Origin: Dongia_B sp035539075
GTDB lineage: Bacteria > Pseudomonadota > Alphaproteobacteria > Dongiales > Dongiaceae
Assembly: GCA_035539075.1 (NCBI GenBank)
Contig: DATLJB010000037.1
Span: 1 to 15,214, forward strand
DNA: 15,214 nt
Direction of reading: 5' to 3'
Both the position numbers and the translations under genes were made by a program. The notes beneath the pieces are model-generated. The model was not told where the DNA came from and made no database searches. It was given only the letters and a program-made list of their open reading frames with translations. The stretch's first letter is position 1, and the number at the start of each line of letters is the position of its first letter. Below, piece by piece: positions 1-5,838 of the stretch.

Positions 1-420
1 GCTGGCGCCGACGGTGCGCCGCGGACTCTTCTCGCCCAGCGTCAGCCAGGCCAGGACGGCCGTGACGAAAGGCACGCTGGCATAGATCAGGGCGACATCG
101 GCGACCGGGGCGGCCCGCAACGCGCTCAGGAAACACACCATGCCCAAGGTCGACCAACCGGCGATGATCCAGCCGGAGCGCTCCATCGGGCGCAGGCGCG
201 GCCAGCCCTGATAGCAGCCGCGCCCGATCAGCAGCAGCAGCATGAAGCCGCCTGCGAATAGGCCGCGCCAGAACAGCAGCGACCAGGCATCGAGTGGAAT
301 GAGGCGCGTGAAGAAGCCGGCGGTGCTATAGGCAATGGCGGAACCGGTGACGAGCGCCAAACCCAGCCGGTGCTGCCCGAGACGGTGCTGCTCCGGACGA
401 TGTTGATTCGGCGTCGACAT
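1..420 (-). CDS. DMT/EamA-family transporter, N-terminal part
   Basis: This is an inner-membrane permease of the drug/metabolite transporter (EamA) family; its substrate cannot be told from sequence. Reading the minus strand from the ATG at 420 gives 140 residues that run off the window, about half of the usual 280-300. After a polar, His/Gln-rich start (residues 1-20) come hydrophobic helices at about 20-38, 44-63, 81-97 and 104-121. These include the EamA-like stretches AYSTAGFFTRLIPLDAW, FWRGLFAG and ALRAAPVADVALIYASVPF. A GGGAG ribosome site lies 8 nt before the ATG. The gene is divergent from a YafY-type regulator, so that regulator could control it, but this is inference. Confidence 0.85.
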   Translation of the reverse strand, partial: MSTPNQHRPEQHRLGQHRLGLALVTGSAIAYSTAGFFTRLIPLDAWSLLFWRGLFAGGFMLLLLIGRGCYQGWPRLRPMERSGWIIAGWSTLGMVCFLSALRAAPVADVALIYASVPFVTAVLAWLTLGEKSPRRTVGAS

Positions 421-440
421 CGGCGCAACTCCCTTATAAT
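414..440 (+). promoter_or_regulatory. candidate promoter for the WYL regulator gene
   Basis: A perfect TATAAT lies at 435-440 on the plus strand, which is rare in DNA this GC-rich. It is preceded by TCGACA (414-419) at a short 15-nt spacing. It would give the regulator gene a leader of about 90 nt containing the inverted repeat at 497-518. The same bases read on the minus strand give TATAAG, so the box might serve the transporter gene instead. Assignment is uncertain. Confidence 0.25.
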
Positions 441-496
441 GCCTGCGGTGGGCTCAGCCCGCCGACCTTGTCAGTTCGGCAACCCTAAGGAAGTGC

Positions 497-518
497 TGCT
501 GACATCGTCGTGTCAGCA
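497..518. promoter_or_regulatory. inverted repeat, candidate operator (copy 1)
   Basis: Perfect 8-bp arms TGCTGACA and TGTCAGCA are separated by 6 nt. The element ends 19 nt before the regulator start codon and lies in the divergent transporter/regulator gap. A closely related element occurs at 1241-1262 before the next gene. The likely binder is the adjacent WYL-domain regulator, acting on itself and perhaps on the transporter; this is inferred from position and repetition. Confidence 0.6.
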
Positions 519-537
519 ATGAAGGCAGGATGGATAG

Positions 538-1227
538 ATGCGGCGGGCGGATCGCCTCTTTGACATCATTCAGGCATTGCGGCGCGCCAGCGGTCCGCTG
601 ACCGCGGCGCAACTGGCCGGACAACTGGAGGTGACTGTCCGCACGGTCTATCGCGATATCGCCAGCCTGCAGGCGAGCCGCGTGCCGATCGAAGGTGCTG
701 CCGGTCTCGGTTATGTCTTGCGGCAAGGCTTTGATTTGCCGCCGCTGATGTTCACCCGTGATGAGATCGAGGCCATCCTGGTCGGCGCCAGGCTGATCAA
801 GCGAACCGGCGATCCCGGCTTGCAGGCGGCGGCGGAAGGTGTCTTGTCCAAGCTCAGCGTCGCGCTGCCGGCACATCTCCGCGACCACCTCGATCTAGCA
901 CCCGTCTATGTCTCGCCGGCCGGGGCGGTGACGCCGCAGCAGGCCGATCTCACCGATATCCGCACGGCGATCCGCGACCGCCGCAAGCTGCGCCTCAGCT
1001 ATGTCGATGTCGACGGCAAGGCGACCGAACGCGTCGTGCTGCCTTTAGCCATCGCCTATTTCGTCGAGGCGACTTTGCTCTGCGGCTGGTGTGAGTTGCG
1101 CCAGGGCCAGCGCAATTTCCGCCTCGACCGGATCCGGCAGATGGCGCTGCTGGAGGACAGCTTCGCCGATGATCACGCCCGCCTGATGGCGGAATGGCTG
1201 GCGAGCCAGCAACAGCCGCAAGCGTGA
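538..1227 (+). CDS. YafY/DeoR-type transcriptional regulator with HTH and WYL domains
   Basis: This is a cytoplasmic DNA-binding regulator of 229 residues, a normal length for the YafY family. An N-terminal winged HTH of the HTH_11 type spans residues 4-58, with RLFDIIQALRRASGPLTAA, then VRTVYRDIASL as the recognition helix. A linker with DLPPLMFTRDEIEAIL follows at about 67-82. The C-terminal WYL ligand-sensing domain lies at about 135-215, with LRLSYVDVDGKATERVVLPL, IAYFVEATLLCGWC and the closing FRLDRI. The WYL tripeptide itself is replaced by YFVEATLL, as is common. The start is the ATG at 538. The ligand is unknown. A near-palindrome just upstream and a second copy before the next gene suggest autoregulation and control of that gene. 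Confidence 0.9.
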   Translation: MRRADRLFDIIQALRRASGPLTAAQLAGQLEVTVRTVYRDIASLQASRVPIEGAAGLGYVLRQGFDLPPLMFTRDEIEAILVGARLIKRTGDPGLQAAAEGVLSKLSVALPAHLRDHLDLAPVYVSPAGAVTPQQADLTDIRTAIRDRRKLRLSYVDVDGKATERVVLPLAIAYFVEATLLCGWCELRQGQRNFRLDRIRQMALLEDSFADDHARLMAEWLASQQQPQA

Positions 1228-1240
1228 CCGCTTGCATTCA

Positions 1241-1262
1241 TCCTGACACAACGTCGTCAGCA
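1241..1262. promoter_or_regulatory. inverted repeat, candidate operator (copy 2)
   Basis: Read on the minus strand this element matches the one at 497-518 at 18 of 22 positions by my hand alignment. The outer TGCTGAC and GTGTCAG blocks are conserved, and the core palindrome is CTGAC-N8-GTCAG. It lies between the regulator stop and the YqfO-like gene, 41 nt before the preferred start. The two copies suggest that one DNA-binding protein controls both genes. Confidence 0.55.
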
Positions 1263-1303
1263 GCACTCATCTAACCTGCCGGCGCAAATGCAGGAGGATG
1301 AGC

Positions 1304-1759
1304 ATGCAGACAGAACAGCTAGCGGGTTTTGCGACGACCTCGATGACATTCGAGGCGCTTTGGCTGGTGACCTTCCAGGCGCCGAAGGAGGATGTCGCGC
1401 GAGTCCTAGAGGCGGTGACCGCGGTGACGCCGCTGCGGATCGGCAAATACGACCGCAATGCGTTTGAAACCGCGACCGGCACCGAGCATTATCGGCCGCT
1501 CGACGGCGCCGCCGCTGGCGCCGAAAGCGAGACGCGCTTGCGCCCCGGCGTTGCCGAGGTGAGCTTTCAGTTGCCGCGCGATAACGCCGTGCTGGAGCGC
1601 GTGGTCGAAGCGATCTTCGCCGTTCATTCCTATGAGGAGCCGGTCATCCTGCTGCGCGAGATTCTGGCGAGCCGGTCGCGGGGCCTGCCTGATAAAGACA
1701 ATCCCCACCGCTGGTGGAACCAGGGCGGGGATTGGAAGAAGGCCGAGGCGGCGAATTGA
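1304..1759 (+). CDS. stand-alone YqfO/NIF3-insert-like (PII/CutA-fold) protein
   Basis: This small soluble protein of 151 residues has unknown molecular function. It carries the marks of the YqfO-type domain found inside NIF3-like proteins and alone in some proteobacteria: an opening beta-strand LWLVTFQAPKEDVARVLEAV, then RIGKYDRNAFETATGTEHYRPLDG, and near the end HSYEEPVILLREIL. The last matches the family HPYEEPA motif. A polar tail of about 30 residues follows (RSRGLPDKDNPHRWWNQGG). I chose the ATG at 1304 because AGGAGG (1292-1297) sits 6 nt before it. The in-frame ATG at 1298 directly abuts that Shine-Dalgarno sequence, which would be unworkable spacing. The gene follows the WYL regulator and has its own upstream operator-like repeat. 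It is convergent with phaB, 15 nt away. Confidence 0.8.
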   Translation: MQTEQLAGFATTSMTFEALWLVTFQAPKEDVARVLEAVTAVTPLRIGKYDRNAFETATGTEHYRPLDGAAAGAESETRLRPGVAEVSFQLPRDNAVLERVVEAIFAVHSYEEPVILLREILASRSRGLPDKDNPHRWWNQGGDWKKAEAAN

Positions 1760-1774
1760 GTTGCCGCTTCGGTG

Positions 1775-2497
1775 TCAATACATGTGCTGACCGCCGTTGA
1801 TCGACAAGGTCGAGCCGGTGACGAAGCCGGCATCGTCGGCCACCAGGAACAACACGCCGCGGGCGATTTCCTCGGCCTTGCCGAGGCGGCCGACGGGAAT
1901 CTTGGCGACGATCTTTTCCAGCACCGCGGCCGGAACGGCGCGCACCATGTCGGTGTCGACATAGCCCGGGGCGATGGCATTTACCGTGATGTTCTTTGCG
2001 GCCCCTTCCTGGGCCAGCGCCTTGGTGAAGCCATGGATGCCGGATTTCGCCGCGGCATAGTTCACCTGGCCGTACTGGCCGGCCTGGCCGTTGATCGAGC
2101 CGATATTGACGATGCGCCCGAAATTGCGCTCACGCATGCTGTCGATCACGCTGCGGCACATGTTGAAGCAGGAGGTGAGATTGGTGTCGACCACTTCCTT
2201 CCACTGCTCGATGGTCATGCGATGCATGGTGGCGTCGCGCGTGATGCCGGCATTGTTGACGACCACGTCGACCGGGCCGAGATCCGCGGTGATCTTGGCG
2301 ATGGCGTTCTTCACCTGGTTGAAATCGGCGACATCGAATTTGTAGACCGGGATGCCGGTCTGCTGATGGAAGGCTTTGGCCGCGTCGTCATTGCCGCAAT
2401 AATTGGCCGCCACCTTGTAGCCGGCCGTCTTCAACGCCGATGAAATGGCGGCGCCGATGCCGCGCGTTCCGCCGGTTACCACTGCCACTCTGCTCAT
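1775..2497 (-). CDS. phaB: acetoacetyl-CoA reductase
   Basis: PhaB reduces acetoacetyl-CoA to (R)-3-hydroxybutyryl-CoA with NADPH, the second step of PHB synthesis, in the cytoplasm. The 240-residue protein is a classical short-chain dehydrogenase: TGGTRGIG nucleotide-binding loop at 8-15, NNAG at 81-84, and catalytic Ser134, Tyr147 and Lys151 (in YAAAK). The segments GITRDATMHRM and APGYVDTDMV are typical of PhaB. The ATG at 2497 has a GGGGAGG Shine-Dalgarno sequence just upstream. It is the last gene of the minus-strand pha cluster, 78 nt after phaA, and shares the phaA-phaB gap with a strong GC hairpin. Identification as PhaB rather than FabG rests on these segments plus the adjacent phaA. 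Confidence 0.95.
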   Translation of the reverse strand: MSRVAVVTGGTRGIGAAISSALKTAGYKVAANYCGNDDAAKAFHQQTGIPVYKFDVADFNQVKNAIAKITADLGPVDVVVNNAGITRDATMHRMTIEQWKEVVDTNLTSCFNMCRSVIDSMRERNFGRIVNIGSINGQAGQYGQVNYAAAKSGIHGFTKALAQEGAAKNITVNAIAPGYVDTDMVRAVPAAVLEKIVAKIPVGRLGKAEEIARGVLFLVADDAGFVTGSTLSINGGQHMY

Positions 2498-2521
2498 GCC
2501 TGCCTCCCCTGTCCGGTGCTT

Positions 2522-2548
2522 GCCGCCGCCGTTATCTCCGGCGGCGGC
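2522..2548. other. GC-rich hairpin between phaA and phaB
   Basis: Perfect 9-bp arms GCCGCCGCC and GGCGGCGGC enclose 9 nt. No T tract follows on either strand, so it is not a standard intrinsic terminator. In the phaA-phaB transcript it would fold just upstream of the phaB ribosome site and could stabilise the upstream mRNA or tune phaB expression; this role is inference. Confidence 0.5.
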
Positions 2549-2575
2549 CGACTGATGTTATTGGTGACGGTCGGC

Positions 2576-3751
2576 TTATCGCTCAACCGTGAGGGCGATA
2601 CCCATGCCGCCGCCAATGCAAAGCGTGGCGAGGCCCTTCTTGGCATCGCGCTTCTGCATTTCATGCAGCAGCGTGGTCAGCACACGGGCACCCGAGGCGC
2701 CGACCGGGTGGCCGAGGGCGATGGCGCCGCCATTGACATTGACCTTCGCGGTGTCCCAGCCGAGATCCTTATTGACCGCGCAGGCCTGGGCGGCGAAAGC
2801 CTCATTCGCCTCGATGAGATCGAGATCCTCGATCTTCCAGCCGGCCTTGGCGAGAGCCGCGCGGCTGGCAGGGATCGGGCCGCTGCCCATGACGGCGGGA
2901 TCGACCCCTGCCGTCGCCCAGGAGACGATGCGCGCGAGCGGGGTGAGGCCGCGCTTGGCGGCGTTTGCCGCCGACATCAGGACGAGAGCGGCGGCGCCGT
3001 CATTGATGCCCGAAGCATTGCCGGCCGTGACCGTACCGTTTTCCTTGATGAAAGCCGGGCGCAGCTTCTGCAAGACGTCGATCGTGGTGCCGTGCTTCGG
3101 ATACTCGTCGGCATCGACGACGGTATCGCCTTTGCGGCCCTTTACCGTGACCGGCACGATTTCATCCTTGAACTTGCCGGCCTTCTGCGCCGCTTCCGCC
3201 TTGTTCTGCGAGGCAAGCGCAAAGGTATCCTGCTGCTCGCGGGTAATCTGCCAGCGCTGCGCCACGTTCTCGGCGGTGACGCCCATATGGTAGTTGTTGA
3301 AGGCATCGGTCAGCGCATCATAGATCATGGTGTCGACCATCGGCGAATTGCCCATCTTCACGCCGTTGCGCAGATGCATGCAATGCGGCGCCATGCTCAT
3401 GCTCTCCTGGCCGCCGGCGACGACGATGTCGGAATCGCCGTTGCGGATCGCCTGGTAGCCGAGCGCCACGGCGCGCAGGCCGGAACCGCAGAGCTGGTTG
3501 ATCTGATAGGCCGTCTTCTCCACCGGGATGCCCGCGGCCACTGCCGCCTGGCGCGCCGGGTTCTGTCCCTCGCCCGCCGTCAGGATCTGCCCCAGGATCA
3601 CCTCCGAAACCTCAGCCGGATCGACCTTGGCGCGCTTCAGCGCCTCGATGATGGCGATCTTGCCAAGTTCATGAGCGGCCAGGCTCGCGAGGGCCCCGTT
3701 GAAGGAACCGACTGGCGTGCGGGCGGCGGAGGTGATGACGACGTCGGTCAT
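2576..3751 (-). CDS. phaA: acetyl-CoA acetyltransferase (beta-ketothiolase)
   Basis: PhaA condenses two acetyl-CoA into acetoacetyl-CoA, the first PHB step. The protein is 391 residues, the usual PhaA length. The catalytic residues are visible: nucleophilic Cys88 in NQLCGSGLRAV, His348 in GGAIALGHPVGASG and Cys378 in CIGGGMG. GGQESMS and NEAFAAQ are also thiolase signatures. I placed the start at the ATG at 3751 (MTDVVITSAARTPVG) because AAGGAG lies 6 nt upstream and homologues begin there. The frame stays open 21 codons further upstream, but that part looks non-conserved and covers a likely operator. The neighbours phaC and phaB fix the role in PHB synthesis. Confidence 0.96.
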   Translation of the reverse strand: MTDVVITSAARTPVGSFNGALASLAAHELGKIAIIEALKRAKVDPAEVSEVILGQILTAGEGQNPARQAAVAAGIPVEKTAYQINQLCGSGLRAVALGYQAIRNGDSDIVVAGGQESMSMAPHCMHLRNGVKMGNSPMVDTMIYDALTDAFNNYHMGVTAENVAQRWQITREQQDTFALASQNKAEAAQKAGKFKDEIVPVTVKGRKGDTVVDADEYPKHGTTIDVLQKLRPAFIKENGTVTAGNASGINDGAAALVLMSAANAAKRGLTPLARIVSWATAGVDPAVMGSGPIPASRAALAKAGWKIEDLDLIEANEAFAAQACAVNKDLGWDTAKVNVNGGAIALGHPVGASGARVLTTLLHEMQKRDAKKGLATLCIGGGMGIALTVER

Positions 3752-3783
3752 GTGAAACTCCTTGGATGGGATGGGTTGTTTCT

Positions 3784-3828
3784 TTGCAATGCAATATCGA
3801 CCGTAGGATTTCACCGTCTTGAGTTCAA
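3784..3828 (-). promoter_or_regulatory. candidate phaA promoter with 11-bp palindrome
   Basis: TTGCA-A-TGCAA at 3784-3794 is a perfect palindrome 32 nt before the phaA start. Its GCAATGC core also occurs, in both orientations, in the phaE-phaR gap. Minus-strand TTGAAC (read from 3823-3828) and a weak TACGGT (3800-3805), 17 nt apart, would put the palindrome at the transcription start. This suggests a second promoter for phaAB under PhaR; the -10 box is poor. Confidence 0.35.
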
Positions 3829-3884
3829 GGCGGAATATGCCCGAGCCCAGGACGGCCCCGTCGCTGCTTCAACGCGCCGCAGCG

Positions 3885-5327
3885 TCATCCCTGCGTCGCG
3901 GCGCTGCGTTGCTGTATCCAACCGACGATCTGCGGCCAGACAATGCTTCTCGCCTTGCTTCCCGCCATCATGCCGATATGCCCGGCCGGCGGGCGGGCGA
4001 TGTCACGATGGGGTAACGCTTCCGCCAGCGCCAGCGCACTGCCCGGCGGCACGATGCGATCGCGATCCGGGATCAGCGCCAGGCTGGGGACGGTGACCTG
4101 GCTTGGGTCGATGATGTTACCGCCGACACGCCAGGCACCACTCTTGGTGCTGTTGGTTCCGTACCAGCCGATCAGGCATTCCCGGGCGACATCGGCGGCA
4201 AGTCCGACGCCGTCATTCAGCCAATCCTCCAGCAAAGTGAAACGCCGCACAGCCTCATCGGTTGCCGGCCTGCCCCGGTTCAGTTCGGCAAAGGCCTGGA
4301 ATTTGCGCGGTACTTGGAAGGGATCAAGCAGGGCGAAGAAACTTTGCAGCAGGTCGACCGGCAATTCGCCGAGTGCCGCCATGACAGGGTCGAGCTGGTG
4401 GCCGATGGCTGCGATCATGGCGGCCTGGTCTGCCTGTTCGGCATGAAAATCCCAGGGTGTGGCCAACAAAACCAGACCTGCCGGCCTGGCGAGATCTGCA
4501 GATTGCTGCAGCAACTGGGCCAAGGCCAGGGCCAGTAAGCCGCCCATGCAATAGCCGATGATGAAGATCGGGCCGCCCGGCTCCTTCTGCATCGCGCGAT
4601 AGGCAGCCTGCAATCTGCCGGCGATATAGTCGCTCAATGAAAAGCCGCGCTCTTCTTCGCCCGGTGTGCCCCAATCGACGACGAAAGGCTGGCAGCCTGC
4701 CTCGGCGAGGAAGTCGAGGAAACTCGCCTGCGGCGCCAGATCGAGGATGTAATACCGGTTGATCAGCGAGGGGATGACGAGGACCCGTGGCGCACCGCTT
4801 TGCCCGGCCGTTGTCCGCCGGTAATCGAGCAGGCGCGTCGTGCCGGCAGACCAGAAGGCAGGGCGCGGCGGCAGGCGTGCAGATACCGGTTGCCGCCGAT
4901 AGGCGAGCGCGCCGTTGACGAAGGTGTCAAGCCGCCGGAGGCCTTCTTCACTCAGTGCCTTGGCGAGGGCCGCCGGATCGGCCGCGTCGAGCTGGGGACC
5001 CAGCAGCCGGAGCGTTTCCGCCAGCTTCCGAGGCAGCGACGGAAACGGATTTGCGGGCGGCGGGCTGCCGGCCCTTGCTGCGGTTCTTTCCCTCGGCTGG
5101 TCTGGCTTCTGTTCCGCCTTCAAGTGCTGCCAGGCGAGCATCAAGCTTGGCAAGATGGCTGCGGAGTTGCTCCAGGTCGTCAGCGCGAGGCCCAGATGCA
5201 GGGGCAGTGGCTGCGGCCCCAGACGGCGTGCGGCCGGTGCCATTTCGTCCGGTCTCGTTTGGTGCGGCGTCGGTTCGTCCGGTACTGTCTTGGCTTGCAT
5301 GGTTTGGGCTGGCGTTTGGTTGGGCAC
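3885..5327 (-). CDS. phaC: PHA synthase catalytic subunit (alphaproteobacterial alpha/beta-hydrolase type)
   Basis: PhaC polymerises (R)-3-hydroxybutyryl-CoA at the surface of PHB granules. The 480-residue frame has an alpha/beta-hydrolase core with a PhaC lipase box GYCMGG (nucleophile Cys260, not the Ser of lipases), Asp423 in DRDRIVPP and His450 in GHIGMM. GTTRLLDYR (162-170), VVDWGTPGEEERGFSLSDYI (216-235) and LLEDWLNDG (365-373) are marks of the PhaC/PhaC-like family. The segment RRLGPQPLPLHLGLALTTW (34-52) looks like the conserved N-terminus of this subgroup. The length fits class III-like rather than class I synthases (about 600 residues). The GTG at 5327 has GGGAG 6 nt upstream; an ATG at 5243 is the alternative and would remove a Thr/Pro/Gln-rich leader. 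Either way it overlaps the phaE-like gene by about 300-380 nt in another frame. A depolymerase-like role is less likely given the Cys nucleophile. Confidence 0.85.
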   Translation of the reverse strand: MPNQTPAQTMQAKTVPDEPTPHQTRPDEMAPAARRLGPQPLPLHLGLALTTWSNSAAILPSLMLAWQHLKAEQKPDQPRERTAARAGSPPPANPFPSLPRKLAETLRLLGPQLDAADPAALAKALSEEGLRRLDTFVNGALAYRRQPVSARLPPRPAFWSAGTTRLLDYRRTTAGQSGAPRVLVIPSLINRYYILDLAPQASFLDFLAEAGCQPFVVDWGTPGEEERGFSLSDYIAGRLQAAYRAMQKEPGGPIFIIGYCMGGLLALALAQLLQQSADLARPAGLVLLATPWDFHAEQADQAAMIAAIGHQLDPVMAALGELPVDLLQSFFALLDPFQVPRKFQAFAELNRGRPATDEAVRRFTLLEDWLNDGVGLAADVARECLIGWYGTNSTKSGAWRVGGNIIDPSQVTVPSLALIPDRDRIVPPGSALALAEALPHRDIARPPAGHIGMMAGSKARSIVWPQIVGWIQQRSAATQG

Positions 5328-5691
5328 GCTGCTCTCCCTGCATCGACTTGAAGGCGGTCAATTGCTGTGACATGGCATTCGACCAGGCCGTCATCCCCGT
5401 CTTCCACCAATCGGCCAACGCCGCCGCCTGATTTGCCGCCGGGTTCGCCGACATACCGGCGGCTTCAGCCGCTTCGCTTCCTCCTGCTGTTGCCCCGCCG
5501 CTCGCTGCAGCCGGACCGCCGGCGGGGTGCCTTTGCTGGGAGGCGCCCTGCTGCATCATTGCCGCGGAGAGGCGCGCCATCTGATCGGCGAGGTTGGGAT
5601 CAGCGGCAACCGCCGCCACCTGATCCTGCCACAGATCCAGGAGCTTCTTTGCAAGTTCGGTGAGGTCGACGGGCGGGGTCTGCTCGGTCAT
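4948..5691 (-). CDS. PhaE-like putative PHA synthase partner / granule protein
   Basis: This is a 247-residue protein, first gene of the minus-strand pha cluster, probably a PhaE-like partner of the downstream synthase or a phasin-like granule protein. No catalytic motif is visible. Residues 9-49 are amphipathic helix (LTELAKKLLDLWQDQVAAVA, then LADQMARLSAAMMQQ). Next come an Ala/Gly-rich linker and a second amphipathic stretch, LADWWKTGMTAWSNAMSQQL (92-111). A Thr/Asn/Gly-rich low-complexity stretch follows, then a short coiled coil at 171-191 (DDLEQLRSHLAKLDARLAAL) and a basic Arg/Lys/Ala/Gly tail. The tail and coiled coil overlap the phaC start in another frame. The ATG at 5691 lacks a Shine-Dalgarno sequence, but a promoter-like TATGAT ends 6 nt before it, suggesting leaderless translation. 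An ATG at 5778 is an upstream alternative. The functional name is inference from position and architecture. Confidence 0.65.
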   Translation of the reverse strand: MTEQTPPVDLTELAKKLLDLWQDQVAAVAADPNLADQMARLSAAMMQQGASQQRHPAGGPAAASGGATAGGSEAAEAAGMSANPAANQAAALADWWKTGMTAWSNAMSQQLTAFKSMQGEQRAQPNASPNHASQDSTGRTDAAPNETGRNGTGRTPSGAAATAPASGPRADDLEQLRSHLAKLDARLAALEGGTEARPAEGKNRSKGRQPAARKSVSVAASEAGGNAPAAGSPARRGRSGGPRQGTE

Positions 5692-5697
5692 AGCGGT

Positions 5698-5727
5698 ATC
5701 ATAGGCTGGAGGGGCGCATCTTCGCAA
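5698..5727 (-). promoter_or_regulatory. candidate phaE promoter (leaderless)
   Basis: On the minus strand TTGCGA (5722-5727) and TATGAT (5698-5703) are 18 nt apart. They match the sigma-70 consensus at 4/6 and 5/6. The predicted first transcribed base coincides with the A of the phaE-like ATG at 5691, which fits the absence of a ribosome site there. The -35 box overlaps one arm of the dyad at 5724-5744. Confidence 0.45.
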
Positions 5728-5744
5728 TGCAGCTACCGCATTGC
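5724..5744. promoter_or_regulatory. dyad, candidate PhaR operator
   Basis: Arms GCAATGC (5724-5730) and GCATTGC (5738-5744) form a perfect inverted repeat with a 7-nt spacer. It sits between phaR and the phaE-like gene, and each arm overlaps the -35 box of one of the two divergent candidate promoters. PhaR proteins of alphaproteobacteria are known to bind TGC-rich inverted sequences near pha genes and to repress their own gene. Assignment here is inference from position and from a related palindrome before phaA. Confidence 0.5.
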
Positions 5745-5771
5745 CAAAGTCGGGCGAAAACCTGCTATGCT
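5741..5771 (+). promoter_or_regulatory. candidate phaR promoter
   Basis: TTGCCA (5741-5746, 5/6 of the -35 consensus) is followed 19 nt later by TATGCT (5766-5771). An extended -10 TG lies directly in front (TGCTATGCT). Transcription would start near 5778, giving a leader of about 60 nt. The -35 overlaps the right arm of the dyad at 5724-5744, as expected for autoregulation. Confidence 0.4.
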
Positions 5772-5838
5772 GCGCCATGGCCGGCCTTCAGGGGAGGCGA
5801 AGCGGCCATATGCGCAGCGGCAAGAAGGATAGAATTCG

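Noticed and set aside
3752..3814. Upstream extension of phaA by 21 codons
   Set aside because: The AAGGAG site and the family N-terminus fix the start at 3751; the extension covers the palindrome and looks non-coding.
2516..4096. Open plus-strand frame of 526 codons opposite phaA and the end of phaC
   Set aside because: It is antisense to strongly supported genes, its product is a compositionally odd His/Arg/Asp-rich chain without family motifs, and long antisense frames are expected in GC-rich DNA.
3885..5327. Class I PHA synthase or PHB depolymerase
   Set aside because: The protein is too short for class I, lacks its N-terminal region, and has a Cys nucleophile (GYCMGG) where depolymerases of the alpha/beta-hydrolase type have Ser.
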